Source: Lantana camara
Taxonomy: Eukaryota > Streptophyta > Magnoliopsida > Lamiales > Verbenaceae
Direction of reading: 5' to 3'
DNA: 64,000 nt
NCBI GenBank assembly: GCA_037501455.1
Contig: CM074864.1
Span: 24,608,001-24,672,000, forward strand
In this document: positions 37,122 to 48,800 of the stretch, one piece after another
Position numbering within the stretch: the stretch's first letter is position 1
How the letters are laid out: the number at the start of each line of letters is the position of its first letter
The notes under the pieces: model-generated
What the model was told of the DNA's origin: nothing
Seen by the model: the letters and a program-made list of their open reading frames with translations, nothing else
The model's database searches: none
Position numbers and translations under genes: made by a program

Positions 37122-37211
37122 CCCGAACGACTATTCGGAGACAATAAAGTTACTGCGTCCGCGAACGGCTGTTCCGGCCAAAATTCTGCTGCGGGCGAAC
37201 GCCAGTTCACC
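37122..37211. repeat. Palindrome cluster in H (CGAACGGCTGTTCCG type)
   Basis: CCCGAACGACTATTCGGAG (37122-37140), GCGAACGGCTGTTCCGG (37161-37177) and GCGAACGCCAGTTCACC (37195-37211). Confidence 0.7.
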
Positions 37212-39286
37212 AAGTCAGCTGGGCGTCTCCATCATCTGTTACAACAGCTAACTAAGGCAAAAATAACAACAACAAAGGTATGAAACAGGGTAGCAACTCA
37301 AGGCTTCAAGACACAACATTTTTCATGCAAAATCAAGGTAATTTCATGGTCAAAATCATCACACTTTCATGTTATAATCTCATGAGCAGTTAGGAGTAAA
37401 GTTTGAGTCCAAAATGCCAACCACCATGTCTGAAGTTCAAGGTGAATCAATGGTAAACATTTATACACTCAACAACCATGAAATTAATGCACATAAATTC
37501 ATCATGGAAGCTCAAATGAACAAGACACAAGTCTTAAAGTCCATAAATTCCATGTCTAAGCCATGATTCCAAAATTTGACTTTTAACCTAACTATTCATG
37601 CTTCACTTCACTCATGCATATCAACAATTTACAAGGCACAAAATGTAGCTTAAAGTGAAGCTTAGATCACGGGGATTATGGAGCTTACCTTGGATCGTTG
37701 AGGGATGAAGAAATGAAGGAATACTTGAGATTTTGGTGCAAGAAAATTGAGGAATAGTGTTGGTCTTCTTCTTGCCTTTGGAGGTGTTGTGTCTTGTGTA
37801 GAAATGAGGAAAATGGGAAACAATTTCGGTCCAAAAAAGAATTAATTCGGTTAAGGAAAAAGTCAAAGTGGGGTTGGGTACAATTCCGGTCCGTTCGGGT
37901 CTGATTTTAAAGATTAGGGGGTTCAAACGACTTCAAAAAAAATACGGAGCTTGTTCTATTAGACTCAAATCGTCGAAATAAATCCAATGGCTGAGTCGGA
38001 ATTTGAATCCGAATTCCCTAGCTCAAGTTAGCCAAAAAATGGCTTAAACCACCCTATTTGCAAATTGTAACACCCCGCTCGTCCAAACCGTACAGGTACG
38101 CTGCTTCAAGAGTGCTAAGTGCATATTTAAATTATTTTAGTTACTTAATTATATGTTGATTAAATTGTTTAAGTGATATTCTTGAAATTAATTGAATTAT
38201 TTGTTAAGTGTTATATATGAATATTTGAACGTTTTTAACCCTTTGAACTTGTTTTCGATCCGTTTGAGTCCCGACTTGTTCCCAAATTTTGTGAAAATTT
38301 GACATGAATGAAAAATATGTGTAATAAATACGTCTATATGCTCGTTTTACATTTTCAGACTTGTTTGATATGGTAACGCACCATATTTTATTTGTTAGGG
38401 ACTCGAGTGCCTAACTCGTTTTAGCGCGCCTTGTGTTCCGAAATTTATCTCTTGAGCTCGGGAATTTGGATTCGAATTCCGAAAGTTGTGTTGGACTCTT
38501 ATTAAGATTTGGGAGCTAAGGAACCTAGCCTTATATTTTTCTAAGCTCGTTTGAACCCTCGTATATTGCCCGAAATATAAACCTCGTGTAGATTCGCCAC
38601 CTTTTACGGTTTTGACCATAACTTATTCGTTTTTTGACCAAATGGCTCAATTTTTATACCTATATGACCCTAACTCATTAACCTACCTAACCATACTCAC
38701 TCACCCCACCCATTAGCTGAAACAACCGAGAGAGAGAAGAGAAGGGGAGTAACCCATCACTATTCATCCTTGGTGATTTCAAGCTTGTGTCTTCTTCGAT
38801 CCCTCTCGAATTTGAAAAGTTATGAATGAATTATTAATCTCCATCTTCTTAGATTTCTTTTAAGTGCCTATTTGCTGAATTTCATTGAGTTTTGAGCATG
38901 CTATGAACATGATGATGAATAGTTAGGTTAAATCTCATTTCTTGAATTCATAGCTTTATTTTCAGATTTCTTGTGGATTAATGCATGAAATATGATCACT
39001 CTAGCTTCCTTTACATGTTCATGACCTTAAATTTGAATTATATGTTGTGTATATGGATCCACCATGGCTGCAACTTGAATTTTTTGGAGCTTTGCGACTG
39101 AATTGCTTCTTTGCTGCTGCGTGTGCTTTGTGGCTGCTGTTGTGCCTTGTTTGCTGCTTCTTTTTCTTTACTTTAGCTGTTGTTTTGTTACTGCCTTCTT
39201 TGCCTTTCGTGTGCTGTTGCTGCTGCTTGTGTTTGGGAGAGGAGAACAGGGGAGAGCAGCCATGGCTGCTCTCTATTTGGTGCAGT

Positions 39287-39430
39287 TGAATGGGGTAACG
39301 CCCGTTAAGACCTTTGCCCTTTGAGGAGGTAACGCCCGTTACCTCCTCTAGCCTTGGAAGGCTTTAGCATCGGCCTCCCTTAACAGGGGTAACTCCCACT
39401 GTACAAGGGAGTGTTAACCCCCGTTACCCC
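39287..39430. repeat. Palindrome cluster in the R2 5' LTR (GGTAACGCCCGTTACC type)
   Basis: Units are GGGGTAACGCCCGTTAAG (from 39292), a 26-base unit at 39323-39348 with perfect 12-base arms (GAGGAGGTAACG/CGTTACCTCCTC around CC), AGGGGTAACTCCCACTGT (39385-39402) and GTTAACCCCCGTTACCCC (39413-39430). Confidence 0.88.
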
Positions 39431-41481
39431 TTGCCTTTTGCTATGTTTTGGTGGCTACTTGCATGTAGCCTTGTGGTGTTGTTTATTTGTTCATTTTCGA
39501 TTGTATTTATTTTCTTCCACCCCGATTATGGTACGAACATGTTAATATGTAGTTATATGATATGTTTTGTTATTTATTTTAATTTTATGGTTTCGTTTAT
39601 TAAGTGAAAACGTGACTTGAATGCATGAACGTTTAAATGACTTGTATGAAGCTATCTTGCCTCTTAAACATCTCTCATGTATTTTAAACTCATGAATGCT
39701 CATGGTATCTTATAATATGATGTATTATTTTTGTTGTGTTAAATTTATGAATTTATTCGACGTGACTTTGATGCTCTTTTACGTGATGTATGGCAAGATA
39801 TGCTTTATATGCGTTTAAGTGATATGTGTGCTACCTTCTTGCGCTTGTTGCATTTTTTATGCATTCTGTGTTTGTATATGCATGAATTATGATATGATAT
39901 GATATAATATATATATATATTTATGATGTGTTATGTTCGTTATTTGAAATTTATGAGTCCGTTTGACGTAAAATATGTGACTTATGAAGTGATACGAATT
40001 TATATGCGCTAAGTGCTAATTTATCTCAACTCACATGCATCTCTTACTCTATTTAAGAACTTTAAATTTATGGATGCTCTTAATATGTTATTCTATGACA
40101 TATTCGGAGTTTAATTGGTGTATTATGATTTTAATTCGTGAATTATTTGTGTGATAGTTCGTTATTCATTTTGATATGCCTAAGTGTGAGTTTATGTGAA
40201 CTACATTGCATCATTTGCATCCATATGCATTTTCCGAGTGTCTAACTGGTTCATTTTGAGTCTAAGTATGTCTTTTGAACTTTGTTTTATTCAGAGGTTC
40301 ATTCCGAGGGTAAGGAGGTGGTTGTTTAGGTGTGCTTTGGTTTGCTCCTGTTCGGTTTGTTCGACAAGGTGAGGTTTCTTTCTTTTAGTTATTATGACCT
40401 ATAACCCTAAGTGAGATTTAAGCCTGCATACGGCTTAAATATATGTATATGTATTTAAATACGTGTTTGATATGTATTTTGTAGGAATTGGCCCATTTGC
40501 TATGAAACATTTAAAAAACGCTTTTATGTATATGTAAGTGATATTTTCGTTTATTTGTTTTGGAAAAGGGTTGGTGTGTGTTTTGCATTAGCGAGAGTTG
40601 GCTTTGAAAGATAAGTCTGTGAATACGTTTATGCATTTTTCACTTCGCCTTGGGCCTCGAAGATTGGTGTAAAGTGCCCCGGGACGGTGTTGGGCTGTCG
40701 GGTTACTCCCGAGTATGGTGTCTACTTTGAAAGGATCAACCCGGAACCCATTAGGACGTTAGTGGGGGATAGAATCCTTGGGCGTGAGTGTCATGAAACT
40801 CATGACCCTGACATATTCGTGCAGATGGTTAGGGTGTGTACAACCCTTCCATCACCCGGAGAAGAGGTATGTTTGTGTGACTTTGTTTTCGTTTGCCTTT
40901 TGATTATGTTTATGAGTTTTGAAAGGAGTTAGGTTAGTTGGAAGCTCGTACTCGCCGAGTTGTGTGATTTTGATTATGAAATTGGTTCGTGAAACGGGAG
41001 TGCATTCCTAATTTCTAAAAATTGCTGATTTTGGCCAATGACCTTAACTCTTTTCTATATATAATATCACGTGTCAAAATGTTTTAGATTGCAAAAACCA
41101 CACCCCAGTTCTTGAGCTTTTATGACTTTGAATATGCTATGCTCTTATGTATATGTACGTGAGCATGTGTTATCCCCCTCACCAGTCTTTAGGACTGACC
41201 CCCCCCCTCGTTGTCTTCTTTTCCCCCTTGGGTTCTTTGAGTTTGCAGATGCAGGGTTCTGTTCGTGCTAGGCGGTGGGTTTCTTTTGAGTTGTTCGAGT
41301 CCGAGTTCGAGTCTTTTGCATTCTGCAACTTTTCCTTTTCGCCTTGGTATCTTGTATAATTATGAATATGTTTAAGAAACTTGAAGTATGAGAACTTGTA
41401 TGATTTAGAATTCGAGATTTGATACTTGTATGACTTATTTGGCCCGGGATGGGCACGACATGTATTATTTGTTTTAGTTAT

Positions 41482-43349
41482 CACTACAAAAAAAGTTGCC
41501 GAATTCCGACGGGAAATTCGACGGGCCGTTGGAAAAACTCATTTTCGACGGAAAACCGACTGGATGGCGCCCGTTGGAAAATACATCATCGAAATTGGGT
41601 CCCGACGGGTCCATTCTGTTGGAAATATATTTCCAACGGAATTCCGACTGAATTCCAAACGCAAGTTATTTTTTCCAACAAAATAATTTCCAACGAAAAA
41701 CCAACAGACAATTTCCGTCGGTTTTCCGTCGGAATTTTTTCCAATGGAACAAAAATAATTTAATTTTTAAGTTAACCGACGGATTTCCAAAGAAATTTTC
41801 CATCCCGGCTCTACCCAAACTTTTCTGGTTCGCCCCAACATTCCCCACTTGTCCGACTGGTATGCCGTCGGAAAAAGAAAAAAAAATTAAAAAATTTCAT
41901 TTGTGAGGCCCGAACCATCCCGAAAACGAGCCACACCAATACCTCGAACGAGCCACGGGCCGAGCTTGAGCCAACCGAGCCAACCAATGCGAGAATTAAT
42001 TCTCATGATAATTGCGCCCGCAGGAATTCGAACGCGGGTCTCGAAGGAAGAATGGTGACTCCCTTACCAACTTGGACAACTTACTTCTTATTATTATTAT
42101 CTTAAATATATTTAAAACTTATTACAAATAATTATTTAAATACTTTTTGTTATTAATTAAAATATAAAATTTTTAATATATGATTATTTGAATTAAATAT
42201 AATCATATTTATTAAGATATTATGTAAAAATTGCTAGCTTATATACTTTTGAGTTTTAATTATAATGTATATACTTAAAATTATATATAATATTATTGTA
42301 GATAAACAAATAAACTTTATATTATTAATTTAATTTACTATTTTGAAATTATCATAAATATAATATCAAAGTTAACTAGTTAAATTAATTAATATTATAA
42401 TGCTTATTTTATCAACAAATCATATGGCAACACGTGACGTATTGCCTCACACCGATCAATCAAATTCAAGTATTGTATGATATTATCTCTTTACAAATAA
42501 AAATATAAAGAGATAAATATTCATGTGATATTAAAATTTGAAGGAGCGTTTGAAGATTTCTACAACTTTAAATTTGAAGGAAGAATCAGAGGATAAAATC
42601 AAAAATTGAAGACCCACTTTGATATAAAAATTTACAAATTAGTTGTACTATTTAACCAGTGTTTACCTAAAATAAACAAACGCGAATTATTAGTGCAAAC
42701 AATTATATTAATAATTTATAATTTGAATATTATATAATTTTTAAATATATAATTATTTGTATTAACTATAATCGTATTTCTCTAATTAAATTTGATTGAA
42801 AAATTCCAACGAAAAACCTACGAAATTTTTATTTCATTGAAATTTTAACGGAAAACCAGCGGGAAAATCCTGTGGATTATTTTTATTCCGTTGGAATTTT
42901 TATTTCAGTTCAATTCCAACGGAAAACCAACGGAAAAATTCCGTTGGTTTTTTCCTATGAAGAATGAAATAAAAATTCCAACAGAAAACTAACGGGAAAA
43001 TCCATTCAGTTTTTCTTTTAATCGATTTTCCGTTGGAATTTTTATTTCATTGAAATTCCAACAGAAAACCGACGAGAAAATCCCGTCGGTTTTTATTTTT
43101 ATTGAAGAATAAAAAAACTGACAGGACTATTTTCACGTAATTTTTTTTAGATTTACGCCAAAATTTTCGACGGAATTCCAACGGAAAATCAACAAATTCT
43201 GTTGGAATTTTTGGCGAAATTTTAAATTTTTCAATGGAATTCCGACGACTTTTCCGTTAGAATGCAAATTTCCTTAGCCGTTGGAATTATGTCCGATGGA
43301 ATTTTCCGTCAGTTTTTTCCCGTAGGAATTCGGTTGTTTTTTTGTTGTG
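41482..43349. mobile_element. CACTA-2, non-autonomous CACTA transposon in the R2 5' LTR, 1868 bp
   Basis: The other R2 LTR has an uninterrupted sequence here (TTTTAGTTATATTCTTGGC), giving exact borders. The ends are CACTACAAAAAAAGTTGCCG and ...CGGTTGTTTTTTTGTTGTG, imperfect inverted repeats, with a 3-bp duplication TAT (41479-41481, 43350-43352). Both ends are packed with CCGACGG/CCGTCGG and TTCCAACGG/CCGTTGGAA motifs in both orientations (41500-41800, 42830-43325), as expected of CACTA subterminal repeats. The middle is AT-rich; no transposase. The many open frames across the repeats are artefacts of the motif array. Confidence 0.92.
42005..42085 (-). other. tRNA-like or SINE-derived fragment inside CACTA-2
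   Basis: The minus strand reads CAAGTTGGTAAGGGAG (A-box-like), about 30 bases of spacer, then GCGTTCGAATTCCTGCGGGC, which contains a GTTCGAATTCC B-box-like element. Spacing fits an internal pol III promoter. No full cloverleaf or flanking duplication was found, so it is more likely a tRNA-derived fragment than a working tRNA gene. Confidence 0.4.
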
Positions 43350-43590
43350 TATATTCTTGGCTTGTATGTATGTATGTTTGTTTATTCATAATCCTGGTGC
43401 TTCCGCATGTGATTTGATTTATTTTGCGCACTCTGTATTAGGGTCTAGATCGCTTAGCTAGTGTGTGTGTTTTATTTGTCACCCGTTCGCTGTAGCTTGG
43501 TACGTCTGTGGAGTTTCCATTTCGTTACTTGTGTCGGGTTATACTTCGGGGGGTGTAGTGCTCTACGCTCTGGGGTGCTACGCCCTAAAG

Positions 43591-43603
43591 TGGTATCAGA
43601 GCT
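43591..43603 (+). other. Primer-binding site of R2 (initiator tRNA-Met)
   Basis: TGGTATCAGAGCT lies 8 bp after the 5' LTR end, the same spacing as in R1 and B. Confidence 0.9.
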
Positions 43604-43794
43604 CTTGGTTACGAAACCGGAGCTTTAGTGTCGTGTGGGTTTGTCTATGTCGTTTGGCTTAGTATTATGTGTTTGTTTGCATTCACCATCTCATTTACGT
43701 GACTTATTTGTATTATTTATGTTAATTATGCACATAAACATGCACCAAAACCCCGCATGCATCGATATTTCTTTAAAATTGAGTTTTATTTCAG

Positions 43795-44520
43795 GTTATG
43801 TTCTCTCGACATCAACAAGTATCACCGGGAAAGGACAAAGGAAACAAGGGGCTATGGTATACAAAGAAGTTTGGAGATTTTGATACTTCGAAGTGGTTCG
43901 GTGTTAAAGATTTCCAATTTGAAGAATGGTTACTCGAGATAGTATGAGTTTGGGAGTTGTTCGAAAATTCACAAGAGAAAGGAGAAGTATTTTTTTGTCT
44001 ATTTCAAGGCCGAATTTCAAGATGGTTTAAGAGAATGACGATGAAATTGAAGAGTCCGGAAAAGAGTTCCCATGGAAGAAATTCGTTAGAGAAATTTGAC
44101 CCAAGTATATCTCATCAAGTACAATGGTAAGAAGATTTTAAGAATTCTTAGCTCAACAAGAACTGGGAAACGATGAAGATTGCTCTAAAAGTGCATGCTT
44201 GGTTTGAGGAAATAAGGGATGTTGTTCAAGTGGAAATAAATAAATAATGGTTCGAATCTCGTATTTCTTATGTGGGATAAGAACCCGGATTGAGTTCGAA
44301 TACCAAAGAGGGACCCGAGTTTCAAGAAAATCTTCAAGAACTTCACGATGTTAACAATATCAAGAATAAGAAGATTTTTCTACTAAAAATGGTATCTATG
44401 CCTCCCCCTCCGGAATTGATTCGATGCTCTTTTACCAAGGTCCGAATCATATGGAAGAATTGGAAGGATGCTTCAAGTGTGGAAATTGGGATTTTAGTGA
44501 GCGGTTGCCGAGCTATAAGA
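43795..44520 (+). pseudogene. gag: Broken gag of R2
   Basis: The acceptor-like TTTTATTTCAG ends at 43794, then the first ATG (43798) opens a frame with similarity to R1 gag. Recognisable parts are FGDFDTSKWFG..DFQFEEWLLEIV and GRISRWFKRM, with frameshifts and stops between them. A TGTGGAAATTGGGATTTTAG segment near 44479 sits where the R1 zinc knuckle is, but the Cys/His pattern is not preserved. Function in other copies would be RNA packaging; this one is not functional. Confidence 0.6.
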
Positions 44521-45018
44521 GTTTGAGACCATTAAGCACCGTGACTGCAAGATCCCGGTTCAAGCTCAAGAAAACACTTTGGAAGACAAATATCGACATC
44601 AAGCTCGACATTACTGCCATGGTGAAAGGTACAATAGAACATTCATGGCATTCCATACATGCATATTTTTTCCTCGGGGAAACCCATTTATTTGCTACTC
44701 TTCTCTTCTTCGTTATTTTTGGTGGTCATTTGTTGCTTGCGTTCTTGCTTCTTTTCTTTTGTGTGGACTCTCTTCTCAGAGAGAGTTCAGTAAGGAGAGT
44801 GTTCGGGTGGTTAGTGAGTTGTGAGGGCTGAGTTGCCTGGTGGTTTTTTCTTGAAGGCGCCTTGTTGAGGTATGGAACTACCTTAGGTGTGGGTTGGTTG
44901 TTCGAGTGCCGTGTGCTTTAGTGGTTACTTTTGGGAGGTCCGTTTGGGGCTCAACGATATTCTCGGGTAATAGATTGAAGGCTAGCCCGTTCATATCTTC
45001 GTGGAAGCAGTTGGTTAA
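44521..45018 (+). other. R2 internal non-coding block, left of solo LTR D
   Basis: GCCATGGTGAAAGGTACAAT and CATTCATGGCATTCCATACA at 44618-44660 match R1 (minus strand, 18127-18180). The remainder also follows the R1 order, including the GGGGCTCAACG block (44947) and the CGTTCATATCTTCGTGGAAG block (44988), to the point where D is inserted. Confidence 0.65.
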
Positions 45019-45587
45019 TGTGACGCCCCAATTTCAGGCACACACGACACGTGCGATTTTCCGAGAGTTAGGATTTAATCTTAATTCTTTTACTTATTAA
45101 ATTCCCACGTTTACGATAAATTGTGGAAATTTCACTCCAATATGTTTACGTGGAAATAAATGAAATATGTGTCAATTCGGGATTTTGGTGTTACATGAAT
45201 TAATTGTCTAGACATGATTTAATTACCTAATTGTCCTTAATTGCTCAGTTCCTTTTCTTTAAGGATTAAATTGCATGAAAAACTTGTGGACTAAATTGAT
45301 CACTTTCCAAACCTTTTATACTTAATTGCATGACTTATAAAACTTGGGGGATTTGATTGCAAATATTACATTTTTCCCAAGATATATCGGTATGCATCTC
45401 TTCCACAAGCATCATTTCTCATTTTCATGCTAAACACCCAAATTTGCTTCCTCTCTCTACCGAGCTAAAAATATCAAGAAGGCAAAGGAAGATTTCATCA
45501 AATTCATCAACTCTTTCCAAGAAAATAAGGAGTTTTGGAGCTTGATCATTCATTTCATCATCTTCTTCCATTTATATTCACCTCAAG

Positions 45588-46390
45588 GTATCTATGAGCA
45601 TCTATATGATTTCTTGGAATTTATGTATGAAGCTAGGGTTGAGGAATTCTTGAGATAAGTGATTTAAAGGGTATTAGAAAAATGAACTCATGCTTATATC
45701 TTGAATCCATGCTTGAATTATTGAAGAATTTGAGGTATATGATGAGTAGGTGTTATGAACTTGAAATTGATGATTTGAGATGATTAAGCATGAAACAAGT
45801 GTTTTATATTGTGTTTTATTGCACCTTAAGCATGCAAGTATATTTCTCTTCATGAATTATAATGTTTGGGATTGAATTTTGTGAGATTTGTTGAGGTTGG
45901 AGGGGTGTTCGTGTTTCCCCTGTTTTGCTGCTCTGTTTCTGCAGCTTCTGTAAAACGGGAACGGCCCTTCCCGTTCCCTTTGTAAATAGGGAACGGCCGT
46001 TCCCATTGTTTGAACAATGTGCTTGGCGGCGAGGACGGGAACGACCGTTCCCACTTTGTCTCACAGACGGGAACGGCTGTTCCCATCTTCAGGGAGCCCG
46101 ACAGGCGGTAACGGCCCTTCCCACTTTGAACTGAAACCTGGAACGGCCGTTCCCATCCCTCTGGAAGTGCAGAAAGTTTTTGCATAAAATGTGAAATCCC
46201 AAACCCTTTTCTTTACCTTTAATTAACCCCAACATGATATTATATGATCAACTACATGTCATAATATGAATATATCATGCTACATTCGTGAATGCATGTT
46301 ATCTCGTTGCATAGTTAAGCCGTGCGTCCTATTTGGTAACATTGATGAGTTATTGTCTCACAAGTACACCATGTCCTGTTTCTTGTCTAG
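45588..46390 (+). other. Predicted intron 1 of LTR-D
   Basis: GTATCT at the left and a pyrimidine-rich TCCTGTTTCTTGTCTAG at the right bracket 803 bp that are absent, exactly between these points, from the related LTR-A. It contains the palindrome cluster. Splicing is inferred; no RNA evidence is available here. Confidence 0.55.
45956..46153. repeat. Palindrome cluster in D (GGGAACGGCCGTTCCC type)
   Basis: Six units: CGGGAACGGCCCTTCCCG (from 45956), the perfect palindrome GGGAACGGCCGTTCCC (45989-46004), GGGAACGACCGTTCCC (46037-46052), GGGAACGGCTGTTCCC (46069-46084), GGTAACGGCCCTTCCC (46107-46122) and GGAACGGCCGTTCC (46140-46153). Spacing is 31-48 bp. This is the clearest cluster in the window. 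Confidence 0.92.
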
Positions 46391-47760
46391 TTATTCTCCC
46401 GGGGCGGAGATTTTGATCAACTGAGCACGTTCATGCAACCATGAGTCGTGTGTCACCTGTCAGGTGAGGTTTAATTGCTAGTTACTTAGAGCCCGTATAA
46501 CCTTATGTGACTTTTGGGCCAAAAGAGATATAAACATATAATGATAAGTGTTTCTGAACTATCCAGTCATGTTCTTTAAAAGAAACCCGTGTTCCTCGAA
46601 AGCAAGTCATGTTCTTTACAAGTAAATCATGTATTTATTGAAAACAAGTCATGTTCTTTAAAAGCAAGTCGTGTATCGTGTTACAAGCACGCCCTGTATC
46701 GTGTTACTAATCGTGTTCATGACAAGAAAACCGTGTATCGTGTTATCGTGTTACCGTGATCGTGTTTGGCGAACTATCGTGTATCGTGTATTGTGTATTG
46801 TGTTTATAGGCCCGAGGGTGAGTGTGTGAGCCAACCGGGAGAGCATAGGGCTGACGGGTAACTCACACACCTCTCTCACACCGTGGGGATGCCCCCTAAC
46901 TCCACCAGGAGGTTCGGTGGATGAAGGAGTCCCGTACGTGGGAGTCATGCTCCCGACGTGCAACGTGTTATCATGGGTGGTTCGGGCCTTGCAAACCCAC
47001 CACCATTGGAGGAAGGAGGATTTCGTGTTATTGATCGTGTGCACTTTAATGACCTGTATGATAACTTAATTAAATGAAAGTGCAACCCTTGTTCACTGTC
47101 AAGGTTGGTTGGAGATCGTGTACGCCCCTCGCCAGGTCCACTGATTGTTATAATAAACGTGATTGTCGTGTTAAACCTGATAGTTGTAATCTCGGGCGAG
47201 TTTATGTTATTCTTGCACTTATATTATTGTTATTATCATTTTAGTTACAAAACCTTACCCGGGGTTATAACTTGCATGTTATTTGCGCTAATATATATGT
47301 ATGCCCCTCACTCAGTCTTCCATAGACTGACGCCTCCAGCTTTCAGGTTCTTGCAGGTGCACGCTAGGCGGGAGTCGAGTCGTGTCAAGTCCAGTCCATG
47401 TGATCGAGTCCAGCACGGTGCATTTTTATTTGTTTATTCAATTATTGTTCAAAGGGATTATGTTTATGTTAATTGCTATGTATTTTAGAAGATGATAATG
47501 TATTGATATGTGAACCTAGAACGTATTTTATTCAATAAATGGAAAATGTCACGCCCTGATAAATGGAATAATTAATAGTGATTGGTTTATGCTTTAGCTT
47601 TGTTTGATGCATATTTTAGTAATCCCGCCTAGCTTGTCGTTTATTGCATTGTCACCCGTTCGCTATAGGTTAGTTCATGTACGGATTGCCCGTTTCGTAT
47701 GTGGATTGACCTATAGTGCGGGGGTGTAGCACCTCCACGTGTAAGGGGTGCTACAGTTAA

Positions 47761-48084
47761 TCCGGGACGGTGCGATGAGCTATGTGACTTATCTTTGGGG
47801 TAACCGAAGGGTCGAGTCAAGCTCAAGGAGACGAAGATCGCAGTAAGACTTTCTCGACGTTTCTTGAGGGTTAGAATTCTTTACCACATGAGAGAGACAT
47901 TGAGGAGGTTGTCGTGATCTTTATTCCGGAGTGGACACTGTTTGAAGGCTTCCTACCGGATGGCTCTAGCGTGGTTGTTGGAGTTTAAGACGTGGTTCAC
48001 AAGCTCTTAGAAGGTGATTTCATCAATTTGAGTACTTCTGTGTGGAGTGCTTTGGTCCTATTTAGAGAAGAATACGGGACTTTA
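47761..48084 (+). other. R2 internal non-coding block, right of solo LTR D
   Basis: TCCGGGACGGTGCGATGAGC continues the R1-like order (R1 minus strand: CTGGGACGGTGCGATAAGC). No domain is recognisable before the RT relic. Confidence 0.65.
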
Positions 48085-48560
48085 AGATGAGTATAAACTA
48101 CCGTGAGCTACACCAGTTAACTGTGGAAGATAAATACCCTCTGCTCGCTTCGAAGAGTTGTTTGTTCTGCTTCAGATTTTCGTGGTTTTGGCTGAGTTGG
48201 GTTTTACCAAGGGTATAACCGACTACACATTCATGTAGAAAATTGAGAATTGTCTCAGAGTAGAAGTCTCTAGTGTTATCAGGATTCGACAGGAGATTCG
48301 TCTTTCTTTAGGCGGCCCTCCCGTTGACATGAACGACAAAGAAGAGGCACGGTTTGAGTGGGAAGAGGTGTTTGAAGAGAGTTGCCTTTGGGTACTCAAA
48401 ACTACTCTGTTACAATCGGGGCACTAAGGAAGGCTTTGATTGCGCGTGGCTTTCAGAAGAGAGTGGTTTATACCTCTGGAGGTGCAAAGGCACGAGAGTT
48501 GGATCCTACTCGTGGCTCGAAGAATTGAAGAACTGGTAATGATGCATTGGCATAAAAGAG
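48085..48560 (+). pseudogene. pol: Degenerate RT and RNase H remnant of R2
   Basis: A frame near 48086-48130 gives KMSINYRELHQLTVEDKYPL, resembling the Ty3/gypsy RT block around DYRELNK.T...YPLP. Downstream, VVYTSGGAKARELDPTRGSK near 48461-48520 sits where RNase H normally has YASRQLK.HE.NYPTHD. Several frame changes and stops are present, and the YxDD core is absent. Same relics and order as R1. Confidence 0.6.
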
Positions 48561-48800
48561 ATGTTGTAAACTTCATGTAACAATGCCAATTTGCCATCGA
48601 TTGAAGACCGAACATCAAGAACCGGAAGGATTCTCCAACTACTTCCGAGTTCTATTTGGAAGTGGGAGCAAATGACGGAGGACTTTGTGTCCGATTTGCT
48701 AAGGGTAAGGAGATTTCAATGGGAATTGAGTGGTGGCCAATTTCAATGACTTGAGTTCATCCCCGAAGTTGTTCAAGATCTCATTTCGGATCTGAGGACA

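Larger units (their letters stand above)
38066..43582 (+). repeat. R2 5' LTR (split by CACTA-2)
   Basis: Starts TGTAACACCCCGCTCGTCC; ends ...GGGGTGCTACG, where the 3' LTR ends ...GATGCTACA. Leader features: donor 1 reads AAAAG-TTATGA (the 3' LTR has AAAG-GTATGA), acceptor 1 TTTTATTCAG (to 40294), exon 2 at 40295-40368 (74 bp), donor 2 CAAG-GTGAGG (40369), acceptor 2 GAGTTTGCAG near 41248. A conserved AAGCC-GCAT-CGGCTTAAATATATG block follows exon 2. Confidence 0.9.
45019..47755 (+). mobile_element. D, solo LTR in the internal region of R2, 2737 bp
   Basis: Starts TGTGACGCCCCAATTTC; ends ...GTAAGGGGTGCTACA. A perfect target duplication GTTAA lies at 45014-45018 and 47756-47760. R1 has no insertion at this point, confirming the borders. 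Leader features: donor 1 CTCAAG-GTATCT (45588), acceptor 1 TTTCTTGTCTAG (46390), exon 2 at 46391-46463 (73 bp), donor 2 TCAG-GTGAGG (46464), acceptor 2 GGTTCTTGCAG (47356). Predicted introns are 803 and 893 bp. It is related to LTR-A and has no coding sequence. Confidence 0.92.

Noticed and set aside
41268..41848. Several overlapping open frames across the left end of CACTA-2
   Set aside because: They come from the repeated CCGACGG-type motifs and cross the transposon border.
44424..44831. 135-residue frame as a membrane protein (hydrophobic C-terminal part)
   Set aside because: It lies in the shared non-coding block of R1/R2, is not conserved in frame in R1, and ends in the degenerate gag on the other side.
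45956..46153. Palindrome cluster as a CRISPR array or bacterial terminators
   Set aside because: Unit length, variable spacers within an LTR and the plant context do not fit; units are themselves palindromic, with no fixed-length spacers.
45816..46185. Open frames up to 111 residues on both strands in LTR-D
   Set aside because: They are kept open by the palindrome cluster; the peptide repeats (e.g. GTAVPV) only mirror the DNA repeats.
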